Shown: positions 18,335 through 28,501, counted from the stretch's first letter. The stretch: DNA of 64,000 nt from Chitinophagales bacterium (GCA_017303835.1 JAFLBI010000001.1:1798001-1862000), one strand, 5' to 3'. The notes: generated by a model not told the origin, from the sequence alone. Numbers and translations: made by a program.

Positions 18335-18342
18335 CAAAACTA
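18335..18342 (-). promoter_or_regulatory. -7 box TAGTTTTG of the TonB receptor gene
   Basis: On the minus strand TAGTTTTG matches TANNTTTG, 21 nt before the ATG at 18313. Confidence 0.5.
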
Positions 18343-18476
18343 TCCGGCATGTATTACTGTAATGTTACCATAGTGTTACGGGAATATTAAGCAGAGAAAA
18401 ACAAGTTCTTCCGGTTAACTTATTATTATCAAATTATTAATTGTCTGTACAATGCCCCCACAGACAGGCATAATGC

Positions 18477-18484
18477 TATTTTTG
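18477..18484 (+). promoter_or_regulatory. -7 box TATTTTTG of the DUF47-PiT operon
   Basis: TATTTTTG matches TANNTTTG, 17 nt before the DUF47 ATG at 18502. No -33 TTTG is seen at standard spacing, so an activator may be needed. Confidence 0.45.
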
Positions 18485-18501
18485 CGGCAAATTATTGATG
18501 C

Positions 18502-19149
18502 ATGGGAATCAACACATTCGGCCGTTTATTTATGCCTAAGAATAAGGTATTCTATGAGCTTTTCGAAACAGTTGCCGACAGAGTATACGATATGGGTATC
18601 AAGCTGAAAGAGCTGGTACATGAGCATGATTACGACAAACGCAGCGGCATCATTGCCCAGATTGAAGACCTGGAGCATAAGAATGATGACACCACGCATC
18701 AGATTTTTACAGAATTAGGCAGAAACTTTATTACCCCATTCGACCGCGAAGACATCCACTATTTGGCCAGTGCCCTGGATGATATTGCCGACTATATTTT
18801 CGCCTCTGCCAAAAAAATTAATTTTTACAAGGTTAACCCAAACGATAGCGGTATTCAGAAGATGACAGAACTCATCTTACAAGGTTCTATCGAAATCCGC
18901 AAAGCGGTGAAGGGCTTGCGCGATATGAAAAACCTGCGTGAAATGACAGAGTCCATGGTTAAAGTAAATAGCATTGAAAACCAGGCTGACGATGTGTTCG
19001 ACATGAGTATTGAAATGCTTTTCCAGCAGGAAAACGATTTCAAGGAAGTGATTAAGAAGCGAGAAATTTATCAGGTATTGGAAATTGCTACTGATAAATG
19101 TGAGGATGCAGCCAACGTGATTGAATCAATCATCATTAAGTACGCTTAA
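18502..19149 (+). CDS. DUF47 (PhoU-like) family protein, phosphate transport accessory
   Basis: This 215-residue, all-helical cytoplasmic protein is of the DUF47/PhoU-like family. It has acidic metal-binding-type clusters such as IEDLEHKNDDTTHQIFTEL and LASALDDIADYIF, and a second repeat with VNSIENQADDVFDMSI and LEIATDKCEDAANVIESIIIKY. Members are typically encoded beside PiT transporters and are thought to regulate phosphate uptake. It is followed after 25 bp by a PiT gene in the same orientation. Confidence 0.9.
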   Translation: MGINTFGRLFMPKNKVFYELFETVADRVYDMGIKLKELVHEHDYDKRSGIIAQIEDLEHKNDDTTHQIFTELGRNFITPFDREDIHYLASALDDIADYIFASAKKINFYKVNPNDSGIQKMTELILQGSIEIRKAVKGLRDMKNLREMTESMVKVNSIENQADDVFDMSIEMLFQQENDFKEVIKKREIYQVLEIATDKCEDAANVIESIIIKYA

Positions 19150-19174
19150 GTTCTTTCTGCCCAAACTCAACCGC

Positions 19175-20239
19175 ATGTTTACGATTCTGGTTATCATTAT
19201 CATTCTGGCATTTGTTTTCGACTATATCAATGGCTTCCATGATGCCGCCAACTCCATTGCCACCATTGTATCTACCAAGGTATTAACCCCTTTCCAGGCT
19301 GTACTTTGGGCAGCTGTGTTCAACTTCGCTGCATTCTTTATCTCGAAGTTTATCATTGGTGAATTTAAGATTGGTAATACCGTATCAAAGTGGGTAAACG
19401 CTGAGTTTATTACACTCGAAGTAATATTGGCAGGTATCATCGCAGCCATTAGCTGGAACCTTTTAACCTGGTGGTTTGGTATTCCATCCAGTTCATCGCA
19501 CACCCTGATGGGTGGTTTTGTTGGTGCCGCACTGGCGCATGCAGGCGGTTTGAATAATGGTGAGATTGATGTAATTAACTACGCCAAAGTAATCCCTACT
19601 TTCCTGTTTATCTTTTTTGCACCAATGATCGGTATGTTCATTGCGTTCTTTATTACCATACTGATTGTGCACTTGTGCAAGCGATCGAATCCATACAAAG
19701 CGGAAAACTGGTTTAAGAAATTACAGCTTGTATCATCAGCAGCTTTCAGTTTAGGACACGGTGGTAACGACGCGCAGAAGGTAATGGGCATTATTGGTGC
19801 TGCTGTGATCTTTTACGAAGTACAAACCGGCAATTCAGCATATCTCTCCTTAGACTCAAAAGAACGCTTCTCACATTTCGTAGTTGATTATTGGTGGGTA
19901 CCATTCACCAGCTTCTTAGCAATTGGCCTGGGTACATTGAGCGGCGGTTGGAAGATCGTTAAAACAATGGGTACACGTATTACCAAAGTAACCCCATTAG
20001 AAGGCGTAAGTGCTGAAACAGCAGGTGCAATTACCTTATACCTCACTGAACACTTTGGTATTCCTGTGAGTACTACCCATACCATTACCGGTTCAATCAT
20101 TGGTGTAGGCGCCACCAAGCGACTCTCTGCAGTTCGCTGGGGTGTTACAGTTAACCTGCTCTGGGCTTGGATTCTGACCATCCCCGTTTCTGCAGCACTC
20201 GCAGCCATTATCTACTTTTTACTGAAACTGATCTTGTAA
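19175..20239 (+). CDS. inorganic phosphate transporter, PiT family
   Basis: This protein of about 354 residues is a polytopic membrane protein of the PiT family, which brings in metal-phosphate with protons or sodium. The two family signature repeats are present: DYINGFHDAANSIATIVSTKVLTP at the N-terminus and LGHGGNDAQKVMGII in the middle, with GIPSSSSHTLMGGFVGA and GIPVSTTHTITGSIIGVG. The ATG at 19175 (MFTILVII) starts the first membrane helix; the frame reaches back to 19121 inside DUF47 but that extension has no homologous look. Cotranscribed with DUF47. Confidence 0.93.
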   Translation: MFTILVIIIILAFVFDYINGFHDAANSIATIVSTKVLTPFQAVLWAAVFNFAAFFISKFIIGEFKIGNTVSKWVNAEFITLEVILAGIIAAISWNLLTWWFGIPSSSSHTLMGGFVGAALAHAGGLNNGEIDVINYAKVIPTFLFIFFAPMIGMFIAFFITILIVHLCKRSNPYKAENWFKKLQLVSSAAFSLGHGGNDAQKVMGIIGAAVIFYEVQTGNSAYLSLDSKERFSHFVVDYWWVPFTSFLAIGLGTLSGGWKIVKTMGTRITKVTPLEGVSAETAGAITLYLTEHFGIPVSTTHTITGSIIGVGATKRLSAVRWGVTVNLLWAWILTIPVSAALAAIIYFLLKLIL

Positions 20240-20285
20240 AAAATTCAGCATCATACCCTATCTTGCCTGAAATAGTTACAGGTAA

Positions 20286-21311
20286 ATGGCAAAGATTCTG
20301 GTTACTGGTGGATGCGGTTATATTGGTACACATACCATCGTTGATCTTATTGAAAACGGATTTGAAGTTGTTTCTATCGACAACCTCAGCCGCTCAGATA
20401 TTCGTGCATTAAAAGCTGTTGAAACACTTACCGGAAAAAGCATCAAAAACTACCAAGTAGACCTGTGCAACTTTGATGATACCTATGCGGTGTTTCAGGA
20501 GCATACTGATATCACAGGTATCATACACTTTGCAGCCTATAAAGCAGTGGGCGAGTCTTGCGAAAAGCCTTTGCTATACTACGAAAACAACCTCAACTCA
20601 TTGGTCAACTTACTCAAGTGTGCTGATGAATTTGGTATTCCACATATTGTTTTCTCATCTTCCTGCACTGTTTATGGCAATCCTGACAGCACACCTGTTA
20701 CAGAAGATTTTCCCATTAAACAGGCCGAATCTCCTTATGGTGCTACTAAGCAGATGGGAGAAGTGATCGTACGCGACTTCACCAAGAGTACTGCAGCATC
20801 AGCCATTCTCTTGCGCTATTTTAATCCGGTTGGTGCACACCCTAGCGCAACAATTGGCGAATTGCCCATCGGCCGCCCAATGAATCTGGTGCCAGCTATT
20901 ACACAAACTGCTATCGGTAAACTGCCACAGATGACAGTGCATGGTACTGACTATCCAACCAGGGATGGTTCCTGCATTCGTGACTATATCCATGTATGTG
21001 ATATTGCCAGCGCACACACATTAGCATTGCAATACTTACTGGGAAACAAGAACACTGCTGATTGCGAAGTATTTAATCTGGGTACAGGCAATGGTATTTC
21101 TGTGTTAGAAGCAATTCATACGTTTGAAAAAGTAAGCGGCGTGAAACTAAACTATACGACAGGACCAAGAAGATCTGGTGATGTTGTTGCCACATATGCC
21201 AATAACACCGCTGCAGTAGAAAAACTTGGCTGGAAAATCAAATACAATCTGGAAGATATGATGCGCACAGCCTGGGCATGGGAGCAGAAACTCAAAGAAA
21301 CGACTCTTTAG
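20286..21311 (+). CDS. galE: UDP-glucose 4-epimerase
   Basis: This 341-residue short-chain dehydrogenase-type epimerase interconverts UDP-glucose and UDP-galactose. It has the NAD-binding VTGGCGYIGTHT at residues 6-17, the Ser of FSSSCTVYGN, the catalytic YGATK (Tyr-x-x-x-Lys) and the substrate-binding RYFNPVGAHPSA with the RDGSCIRDYIHVCD region typical of GalE. It starts 46 bp after the PiT stop and overlaps the convergent 21308-21958 gene by 4 bp. Confidence 0.93.
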   Translation: MAKILVTGGCGYIGTHTIVDLIENGFEVVSIDNLSRSDIRALKAVETLTGKSIKNYQVDLCNFDDTYAVFQEHTDITGIIHFAAYKAVGESCEKPLLYYENNLNSLVNLLKCADEFGIPHIVFSSSCTVYGNPDSTPVTEDFPIKQAESPYGATKQMGEVIVRDFTKSTAASAILLRYFNPVGAHPSATIGELPIGRPMNLVPAITQTAIGKLPQMTVHGTDYPTRDGSCIRDYIHVCDIASAHTLALQYLLGNKNTADCEVFNLGTGNGISVLEAIHTFEKVSGVKLNYTTGPRRSGDVVATYANNTAAVEKLGWKIKYNLEDMMRTAWAWEQKLKETTL

Positions 21312-21958
21312 TTCAGGCTGTTGTAAAACACAACTACCGCACGAAAGTCTTTCTCTTTCCTAAAACGCAATTCATTCTGTGCAATAAACTTACTGATTGC
21401 CTGCTGCTGATCATCCATGGCTGCAATCACTGAGGCTTCATTGGTTAATACTTGCATCGAATCTTGCTTTCTTAATACAAATGTTTCCCTTGCAGCAAAC
21501 TTTCTGGTTACAGTATTACTGGAATAGCCTTTTGAATCAACGTAGGTAATCTCAGCATATTTAAGCAAAGACGCTTTACCATGTTCGAGTACTTCGTAAT
21601 AAGCAGTTGCTGGTATTTTACCCAATGCAGGATAGCCGGTTTCAAATACCACACTATCTTCAAATAAAATCTTTTTAACAGGCAGGATCATCAGGAATTC
21701 ATTTTCCTCTTCACGAAACAGCAATCGCCGCTGCAAAAGATCTATTCGAACTTGCAAATTGAGGATAAACCTACCATCAGGCAGATACACGGTAGCCTTC
21801 TTATATGCTGACGCTGGATAATAAGGGGAGCCCTCTGATTCAAATGTCTCAGTGGTAATATTTAGTTTTCGTCCGGTACCATCCGATAAATAAAACTGTT
21901 GTGCCTGAGCAATACTCAAAGAGAAACAACAAAGCAGCAATAAGAATGATAGCTTCAT
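21308..21958 (-). CDS. exported protein of unknown function
   Basis: This 216-residue protein has an N-terminal signal peptide (LSFLLLLCCFSLSIAQAQ). The mature part is mostly predicted beta-strand with many Tyr and Phe residues; no domain is recognised. It lies 12 bp downstream of prfA on the same strand, so it may be cotranscribed with it, and its 3' end overlaps galE by 4 bp. Confidence 0.65.
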   Translation of the reverse strand: MKLSFLLLLCCFSLSIAQAQQFYLSDGTGRKLNITTETFESEGSPYYPASAYKKATVYLPDGRFILNLQVRIDLLQRRLLFREEENEFLMILPVKKILFEDSVVFETGYPALGKIPATAYYEVLEHGKASLLKYAEITYVDSKGYSSNTVTRKFAARETFVLRKQDSMQVLTNEASVIAAMDDQQQAISKFIAQNELRFRKEKDFRAVVVFYNSLN

Positions 21959-21970
21959 ACCAGTAAGTTA

Positions 21971-23032
21971 CTACTGATTCGCCATCTTCTCCGTATTTTC
22001 TGCAACCTGTAAGGCTTCAATGAATTCATCTATTTCACCATTCACCACTGCATCCAGATTATAAGAAGTTAATCCAATACGATGATCTGTTACCCTACCC
22101 TGTGGCCAGTTATAGGTTCTGATCTTGGCACTTCTATCACCCGTACTCACCAAGGTCTTACGCTGACGAGAAATCTCTTCTTCCTGCTTACGTACCTGCT
22201 CTTCATATAATTTGGTACGCAACATATGCATAGCTTTCTCGCGGTTACCCAACTGCGTACGTTCAGTCTGACAAATCACCACAGTACCGGTTGGAATATG
22301 CGTCAGCATCACTTTGGTTTCTACCTTGTTTACGTTCTGTCCGCCCGCACCACCGCTTCGTGCTGTTTCCATCTTCACATCGCTATCCTTCAACTCAAAA
22401 TCAATTTCTTCGGCCTCTGGCATCACCGCAATAGTTGCCGCTGAAGTATGCACACGACCCTGAGTTTCAGTTGCTGGTACACGCTGTACACGATGCACCC
22501 CACTTTCAAACTTCAAAGTGCCATACACATCTTCGCCAGTAACTTCCAGAAATACTTCTTTGTAACCACCAACTGTTCCTTCACTTTCACTCAACACGGC
22601 TGTCTTCCAACCTTTCTTAGAACAATAGCGCAAGTACATATTCAACAAATCACCTGCAAACAAACTGGCTTCATCACCACCAGTACCTGCACGAATTTCC
22701 AGAATCGCATTACGATCATCCTGCGGATCTTTCGGAATCAGTAATTGAGTGAGTTGCTTTTCCAACATTTCTTTCTGCTCTTCCAGTCCGGGCAACTCCA
22801 TCTTAGCCAGCTCACGCATATCCTCATCATTGCCGTGCAGACTTTCCTTGGCAAAAGCATGATCTGCCAAAACCCGCTTATACTGCTCAAATGGCTGTAC
22901 AATCTTCTCCAACTGGCGGTATTCCTTACTCAGCCTACCAAACTCCTTCTGATTATTAATAATCTCCGGATTGGTAAGGGCTACCCCAATCTGCTCAAAT
23001 CTTGCTTTAATGGCTTCCAGTTTATCAATCAT
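21971..23032 (-). CDS. prfA: peptide chain release factor 1
   Basis: This 353-residue factor recognises UAA and UAG stop codons and releases the polypeptide. The GGQ motif is in [16 protein letters not shown] near residue 230, preceded by the PCRF domain with [38 protein letters not shown] marks the RF-1 domain, and the RF1-type codon-recognition loop region is present. A TAAATTTG -7 box (23060-23053) lies 20 nt before the ATG. Confidence 0.96.
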   Translation of the reverse strand: MIDKLEAIKARFEQIGVALTNPEIINNQKEFGRLSKEYRQLEKIVQPFEQYKRVLADHAFAKESLHGNDEDMRELAKMELPGLEEQKEMLEKQLTQLLIPKDPQDDRNAILEIRAGTGGDEASLFAGDLLNMYLRYCSKKGWKTAVLSESEGTVGGYKEVFLEVTGEDVYGTLKFESGVHRVQRVPATETQGRVHTSAATIAVMPEAEEIDFELKDSDVKMETARSGGAGGQNVNKVETKVMLTHIPTGTVVICQTERTQLGNREKAMHMLRTKLYEEQVRKQEEEISRQRKTLVSTGDRSAKIRTYNWPQGRVTDHRIGLTSYNLDAVVNGEIDEFIEALQVAENTEKMANQ

Positions 23033-23052
23033 GCTTGTCTACTTAAAGAGCG

Positions 23053-23060
23053 CAAATTTA
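23053..23060 (-). promoter_or_regulatory. -7 box TAAATTTG of prfA
   Basis: On the minus strand TAAATTTG matches TANNTTTG, 20 nt before the prfA start. Confidence 0.45.
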
Positions 23061-23110
23061 AGGTTTGGGGCCGGACTATCCCGAAGCTTCAGAAATCTGT
23101 CAGGAATGGC

Positions 23111-23118
23111 TAACTTTC
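23111..23118 (+). promoter_or_regulatory. -7 box TAACTTTC four bases before the D-aminoacylase start
   Basis: TAACTTTC is a near match to TANNTTTG and is followed by TGCT and the ATG at 23123, the same four-base spacing as at pyrD. Confidence 0.4.
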
Positions 23119-23122
23119 TGCT

Positions 23123-24697
23123 ATGATGAAACCCTTTCTAGGCCTAATGGCCCTATGCTTGGGCAGCTTGGCCCTGAATGCACAACAGGCAGATGTCCTG
23201 ATCAGGAACGGTAAGATTCTCGATGGCACGGGTAATTCCTGGTATTACGGAGACATTGCGGTAAAACAAGGCCGCATTTTGGCTATTGGCAAGTTGGGCA
23301 ACTATACAGCAGCCAAAACCATTGATGCAAAAAACCTGATTGTCGCGCCAGGCTTTATCGACGTACATACCCATATTGAGGATGATGAACGCCGCAATCC
23401 TGCAGCTACCAATTTCATCTACGATGGTGTTACCACCGTGATAACAGGTAACTGTGGTTTATCCAGACCAGATATTGGTGCTTACCTGAAGATGATTGAT
23501 TCACTGAAACCTTCAGTGAACGTAGCGAGTTTAATTGGCCATAACGATGTACGCAAAGCTGTGATGGGTAGTGCGCGCAGAGATCCTGATCCAACAGAAA
23601 TGCAGCGTATGGAAGCCATTGTGGCTAAAGCCATGCAGGATGGTGCAGTGGGATTGTCAACCGGATTGATTTATATACCTGGCACTTATTCCAAAACAGA
23701 AGAGGTAGTCAGACTCGCGAAAGTAGTTGGCCAATACAATGGTGTTTATGCCACGCATATGCGCGATGAGGGCGATAGTGTAACACAAGCGATTGAAGAA
23801 GCATTAACGATTGGCAAAGAAGCCGGCATGCCAGTAGAGATTTCACACTTCAAATTAAGCGGACAACAAAACTGGGGCAGAAGTAAGCAAACCATTCAGA
23901 TGATCATTGATGCCCGCAAAGCGGGGATGGATGTAACCATTGACCAGTATCCCTACACTGCTAGCAGTACTTCGCTGAGCACATTGATTCCTGATTGGAT
24001 TTTAGCTGATGGAAGTGATTCTGTAAAAGCAAGACTATCGAGACCCGAAGTACAAAAAGAAGTAGAAAAATACATGCTAAACCGACTAAGGAAAAGAGGG
24101 CTCAAGCATTTCACCTATCCTGTTGTAGCCAGCTTTCGTGCAGACAGCAGCTATAATGGTAAAAGCATTGAAGCCGTAAACCTGATGAAGGGCAGAAAGC
24201 ACAAAGCCAGCGAAGAAGTAAAGACGGTGATTGATATGATGATGGAAGGCGGTGCCAGCATGGTCTTTCATGGCATGGGCGATGAGGATGTAGAACGCAT
24301 CATGCGTTATCCATTCAATATGTTTGCCTCGGATGCCAGTATTCGTGTGTACAATCAAGGCGTGCCACATCCACGTGGCTACGGCACCAATGCAAGGGTA
24401 TTGGGTAGATATGTGCGTGAAAAACAAGTGATCAGTTTAGAAGAAGCCATTCGCAGAATGACTTCCTTACCTGCAGCAAAATTTCAACTGAAAGATCGCG
24501 GCTTATTGAAAGAAGGGTTAGCAGCTGACATTGTAATCTTCGATCCTGAAACGGTGATGGATGCTTCCACCTATGAGCAACCGCACCAGTTTTCGAGAGG
24601 TTTTCAATATGTACTCGTTAACGGACAAGTGACGATAGACAATGGCGTACATATCGGTACCAGAGCTGGTATGGCTATCAGAAAAAATGTGCAATAA
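23123..24697 (+). CDS. N-acyl-D-amino-acid deacylase family amidohydrolase (exported)
   Basis: This 524-residue protein has a signal peptide (MMKPFLGLMALCLGSLALNAQ), so it is periplasmic or secreted. It is an amidohydrolase of the D-aminoacylase subfamily: GFIDVHTHIEDDE holds the first metal His pair, TTVITGNCGLS the Cys region seen in D-aminoacylases, then YATHMRDEGD, VEISHFKLSG and FASDASIRVYNQGVPHPRGYGTNAR near residues 415-440. It would remove acyl groups from N-acyl-D-amino acids. It is followed 14 bp later by a serine hydrolase gene; the two likely form an operon for handling cell-wall-type or D-amino-acid amides (inference). Confidence 0.87.
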   Translation: MMKPFLGLMALCLGSLALNAQQADVLIRNGKILDGTGNSWYYGDIAVKQGRILAIGKLGNYTAAKTIDAKNLIVAPGFIDVHTHIEDDERRNPAATNFIYDGVTTVITGNCGLSRPDIGAYLKMIDSLKPSVNVASLIGHNDVRKAVMGSARRDPDPTEMQRMEAIVAKAMQDGAVGLSTGLIYIPGTYSKTEEVVRLAKVVGQYNGVYATHMRDEGDSVTQAIEEALTIGKEAGMPVEISHFKLSGQQNWGRSKQTIQMIIDARKAGMDVTIDQYPYTASSTSLSTLIPDWILADGSDSVKARLSRPEVQKEVEKYMLNRLRKRGLKHFTYPVVASFRADSSYNGKSIEAVNLMKGRKHKASEEVKTVIDMMMEGGASMVFHGMGDEDVERIMRYPFNMFASDASIRVYNQGVPHPRGYGTNARVLGRYVREKQVISLEEAIRRMTSLPAAKFQLKDRGLLKEGLAADIVIFDPETVMDASTYEQPHQFSRGFQYVLVNGQVTIDNGVHIGTRAGMAIRKNVQ

Positions 24698-24711
24698 CTA
24701 TTCAACCACTG

Positions 24712-25824
24712 ATGATGAAAAAAATACTCCTGCTGTTTGTACTGATTAGCTTGGGCAATCTTGCAGATGCGCAAAATAAGTTTCAGGAATCTGTCACGCA
24801 AATCATCCAAACAGCTGATGAACAAATCCCTTTCAGTGGTACAGTCCTGATTGCAGAGAAAGGTCGGATACGCTATCATCAGGCTTTTGGTTATCGGCTT
24901 TTTGCAGACAGTGTTGCAATGGAAGCGAATGATGTATTTGAACTGGCTTCTGTATCCAAACAGTTTACAGCCATGATCATTATCATGCTCAAAGAAAAAG
25001 GATTGTTACAGTTTGATGATGCCATTGATAAATATGTATCCGTTCCCTACAAAGGAATTACTATTCGCCATTTGCTCACACATACTTCCGGCTTACCGGA
25101 TTATCAGGCCATCATGGATAAATATTGGGACAAATCCAAAGTAGCTGGCAATCAGGATATCATCGCTTACCTCAATCAATATGCACCGCCTGCTAAGTTT
25201 ACTCCTGGTGAAAAATATGATTACAGCAATACAGGCTATGTACTACTCGCTAGTATTGCAGAAAAAGCATCCGGCAAAGATTTTATTCAACTCAGTAGAG
25301 AATGGATTTTTCAGCCACTCAAAATGCGCGAAACCAATATTCGCACTGCAGCAGAAAAAGCCGTACTCAGCAATTTTGCCTTAGGCCATATTTATGTGCC
25401 TTTCAGAAAAGCATTTATTCGTGCTGATTCATTTCCATCCAGCAACTATACCATTTGGCTGGGTAATCGAAAAGGTCCTGGCCGTATCAGTTCAACAGCT
25501 ACAGATTTATTAAAGTGGGATCAGGCATTGTACAGTAATAAGCTCATTAGCGCAGCATCCCTGGCAGAAGCATTTCAACCCATGCGTTTGAATAATGGGC
25601 AACTATCACAATATGGTTTTGGCTGGGATCTTGATGCAGATAGCACACTGGGCAAAATTGTTGCACACAATGGCGACAACCCGGGTTATAAAACAATGAT
25701 CGTCCGTTTTATAGATACACAACAGACGATCATTGTACTTTGCAATAATGCACATCCTCAATTCAACAATATCATTGCTCAATTACAGCGCTTATTGGCA
25801 TCTTATAAACTCGCAAAGCTATAG
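24712..25824 (+). CDS. exported class-C beta-lactamase-like serine hydrolase
   Basis: This protein of about 370 residues has a signal peptide (MMKKILLLFVLISLGNLADAQ). The beta-lactamase/penicillin-binding fold is shown by the SxxK motif in LASVSKQFTAM, the YxN motif in YDYSNTGYVLLA and a HNGDNPGYKT segment in place of KTG. Such proteins are D-Ala-D-Ala peptidases, esterases or amidases; the actual substrate cannot be told. The start may be 24712 or 24715, since two ATGs are adjacent. It follows the D-aminoacylase gene by 14 bp and overlaps the convergent molybdenum hydroxylase gene by 22 bp. Confidence 0.85.
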   Translation: MMKKILLLFVLISLGNLADAQNKFQESVTQIIQTADEQIPFSGTVLIAEKGRIRYHQAFGYRLFADSVAMEANDVFELASVSKQFTAMIIIMLKEKGLLQFDDAIDKYVSVPYKGITIRHLLTHTSGLPDYQAIMDKYWDKSKVAGNQDIIAYLNQYAPPAKFTPGEKYDYSNTGYVLLASIAEKASGKDFIQLSREWIFQPLKMRETNIRTAAEKAVLSNFALGHIYVPFRKAFIRADSFPSSNYTIWLGNRKGPGRISSTATDLLKWDQALYSNKLISAASLAEAFQPMRLNNGQLSQYGFGWDLDADSTLGKIVAHNGDNPGYKTMIVRFIDTQQTIIVLCNNAHPQFNNIIAQLQRLLASYKLAKL

Positions 25825-28019
25825 CCCAAGCGCTTCAGCGGCATTTCTCTAACACGCACATTTGTTGCAGCAGCAATGGCATTCATCATTGCAGGCATGG
25901 CAGATGGCACACTGGTTTCACCAGCACCACCAGGTTCTTCCGTACTCTGCACAATGGTAATATCAATCGGTGGCAGGTCATTCATACGCACCACTTCAAA
26001 ATCGAAGAAACTACTTTGCTGCACTGCACCATTCAACACCGTGATTTCACTTTTCATCAAAGCACTCATGGCCCATACATAACTACCCTGTACCTGATTG
26101 GTTAATCCATCCGGATCAATCACCGTACCGATATCTGTTACCACAATCGCTTTGTGAATCTTCACCTGTTTCTCTTTGTTCACGCTTACTTCAAACGCAT
26201 GTGCGGTATAGGCTTTGGCATGATTGTAAAAACAACAAGCAATACCCACTCCTCTTCCAACCGCACGCTTTTTATTCCAACCAATCTTCTCTGCACATTG
26301 CTTCAATACATTTTCCATTCTGCGCGGATCATACACAGAACCTCCCTTGATTGGCCCTTTCTGTAATCCAGCCAGCAGATTGAGTCTGTAAGAAAGGCCA
26401 TCCATTCCTGCTTTCTTAGCCAGCTCATCCACAAAACATTCTATCACCACATTGTTATAGGTGAAGTTGACTGAACGCCACCAGCCCAAAGACACAGGCG
26501 GCATCGTACGCGTCATGGGTGCCCGCAATTGTGGGATATCATAATACATATCACCATAAGCACCACCTCCAGCTTCTGCACTAAACCAACCAGGATTGCC
26601 TTTATTCCCCTGGAAGAAATCCATCACCGGTGAAATCACAATATGGTGTTGCCATTGATCTGGTTTTTTACTGGCGCTGATCTTAGCACTCAGCTGGTGT
26701 GTAGAACAAGGTCTGTACACATCAAAACGAATATCATCTGCGCGTGTAAAAATCAACTGTACAGATTTGCCTTCCATCACTTTGGCAATCTGCATGGCTT
26801 CCGCACCATAATCTGCACTGAGCTTTCTGCCAAAACCACCACCCATTGGTTGCAGGTTGATGAATACATCAGCAGCTTTCAGGTTAAAATATTTTGCACC
26901 TGCACTCGCTACTTTGCCGGGATTCTGAAAACCACCCCAGAGTTCAAACTTACCATCCTTGAACTGGGCAGTACAGTTGGGCGGCTCCATTGTAGCATGC
27001 GCCACAAAAGGAATGCGATACACCGCTTTCACTATACCGGCTGCATTCGCATCATAGCTATCTGTAACAACATCACCCTTCTCGTTATAAATAAGATCAG
27101 CTTTTTCTTTCAGCTTTGATTCCTGCAGTTTGTAATAAGAAGCCGTAGAAACCGTAGCATCTGCTTTGGACAAATCCCATTCTACTTTTAATCTTTGTTG
27201 TGCTTTCAATGCGCTCCAGCGATTGTTGGCTACAATAGCCACACCACTTCTGTTTTCAATCTGATCACCCATTTCCTTCATCTCAAACAGCTGTACAATA
27301 CCATCTACTTTGCTGATAGAGGCAGGATCCCAACTCTTCACTTTACCATTTAAAACAGGGCAACGTACAATCACCGCATACAACATGCCCGGCAGTTTGA
27401 GATCGATGCCATATTTCATCTTACCGCTCACAATCTCTTTAAGATTGGTTTTCTTCTGCCCTTGCTTACCAATCACACGGAAGTCTTTGTAATTCTTCAG
27501 TGCAGGATCTTTGGGCACAGGCATTTTGCTGGCCTTCTCGATCAAGTCTTTATAAGCAAATTCTTGTCCTGTTACAGAGTTAACAACCTTACTTCTTTCT
27601 GCTTTGCAAGTCTCAATAGACACATTCCATTCCTTGGCCGCAGCAGCAATCAGCATCTCACGCGCCGTAGCACCTGCTTTGCGCAATGGCTGATATTGTC
27701 GGATGGTACTGGTACTACCGCCTGTTGAATAATCCCCACTCTTGGCTGCATCATATGGCATGGCTTCCACCACAATATCTTTCAGATCGGCTTCCAACTC
27801 TTCTGCCATAATCATGGGCAAAGAAGTTTGTACACCCTGACCTGATTCCTGCTTCACCACATAGACAATGATTTTTCCATCGGGGCATAAACGCACCAAG
27901 GGACTAGGCTGCCAACATTCAAGTGCATTGGCTGCAAGACCTTTTACAGGTAAAAGTTGTGCGAGTGTCCACCCGCCAACTGTCATAGAGCTGATTTTGA
28001 TAAAATCTCTTCTGCGCAT
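25803..28019 (-). CDS. molybdopterin-dependent oxidoreductase large subunit (isoquinoline 1-oxidoreductase beta-like)
   Basis: This 738-residue protein of the xanthine oxidase family has a Tat signal (MRRRDFIKISSMTVGGWTLAQL), so it is exported folded with its cofactor. The molybdopterin-binding domain shows QESGQGVQTSLPMIMAEEL, GGGFGRKLSADYGAEAM and the C-terminal EPGGAGETSVPSAMPA, where the Glu of GGAGETS is the usual catalytic base. The family hydroxylates N-heterocycles and aldehydes. It is encoded directly downstream of its iron-sulphur subunit with a 9-bp gap. No FAD subunit is present, as expected for the isoquinoline-oxidoreductase type, which passes electrons to a cytochrome or other acceptor. 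Confidence 0.88.
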   Translation of the reverse strand: MRRRDFIKISSMTVGGWTLAQLLPVKGLAANALECWQPSPLVRLCPDGKIIVYVVKQESGQGVQTSLPMIMAEELEADLKDIVVEAMPYDAAKSGDYSTGGSTSTIRQYQPLRKAGATAREMLIAAAAKEWNVSIETCKAERSKVVNSVTGQEFAYKDLIEKASKMPVPKDPALKNYKDFRVIGKQGQKKTNLKEIVSGKMKYGIDLKLPGMLYAVIVRCPVLNGKVKSWDPASISKVDGIVQLFEMKEMGDQIENRSGVAIVANNRWSALKAQQRLKVEWDLSKADATVSTASYYKLQESKLKEKADLIYNEKGDVVTDSYDANAAGIVKAVYRIPFVAHATMEPPNCTAQFKDGKFELWGGFQNPGKVASAGAKYFNLKAADVFINLQPMGGGFGRKLSADYGAEAMQIAKVMEGKSVQLIFTRADDIRFDVYRPCSTHQLSAKISASKKPDQWQHHIVISPVMDFFQGNKGNPGWFSAEAGGGAYGDMYYDIPQLRAPMTRTMPPVSLGWWRSVNFTYNNVVIECFVDELAKKAGMDGLSYRLNLLAGLQKGPIKGGSVYDPRRMENVLKQCAEKIGWNKKRAVGRGVGIACCFYNHAKAYTAHAFEVSVNKEKQVKIHKAIVVTDIGTVIDPDGLTNQVQGSYVWAMSALMKSEITVLNGAVQQSSFFDFEVVRMNDLPPIDITIVQSTEEPGGAGETSVPSAMPAMMNAIAAATNVRVREMPLKRLGYSFASL

Positions 28020-28028
28020 AGCAAGTGT

Positions 28029-28496
28029 TTATGATTTGGCGGATAATTCTGCTGCTTTATGAATGGCTTTACGGATACGCTCATACGTACCACATCTGCA
28101 TACCACCTGACTCATCACTTCGTTGATTTGTGCATCGGTGGGTTTGGGATATTGCTTCAGTAAAGCAACAGTGCTCATGATTTGTCCCGACTGACAATAA
28201 CCGCACTGTGGCACATTCATGTCGATCCATGCCTGTTGTACAGGATGTGTTGCATCTGCTGACAAACCTTCGATGGTGGTAACCTGTTTTCCCACGCAGG
28301 CTGATGCAGGATACTGGCAGGATTTTACTGCCTTACCATCAATCAACACAGTGCAGGAACCGCAGGAACCCACACCGCAACCATATTTGGTACCGGTAAG
28401 GTCCAGCACATCGCGCAGCGCCCATAATAACGGCATATCGGCAGGCACGTCAACAGTTTGTGGTTGTCCGTTTACCTGAAGCGAATACTGAGGCAT
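28029..28496 (-). CDS. [2Fe-2S] subunit of the molybdenum hydroxylase (isoquinoline 1-oxidoreductase alpha-like)
   Basis: This 155-residue electron-transfer subunit has a plant-type ferredoxin domain with [21 protein letters not shown] (first cluster) and a helical domain with CGYCQSGQ and [13 protein letters not shown] (second cluster). It has no signal peptide and would be exported with the Tat-bearing large subunit. A TACCTTTC box lies five bases before the ATG. Confidence 0.93.
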   Translation of the reverse strand: MPQYSLQVNGQPQTVDVPADMPLLWALRDVLDLTGTKYGCGVGSCGSCTVLIDGKAVKSCQYPASACVGKQVTTIEGLSADATHPVQQAWIDMNVPQCGYCQSGQIMSTVALLKQYPKPTDAQINEVMSQVVCRCGTYERIRKAIHKAAELSAKS

Positions 28497-28501
28497 AATC
28501 A

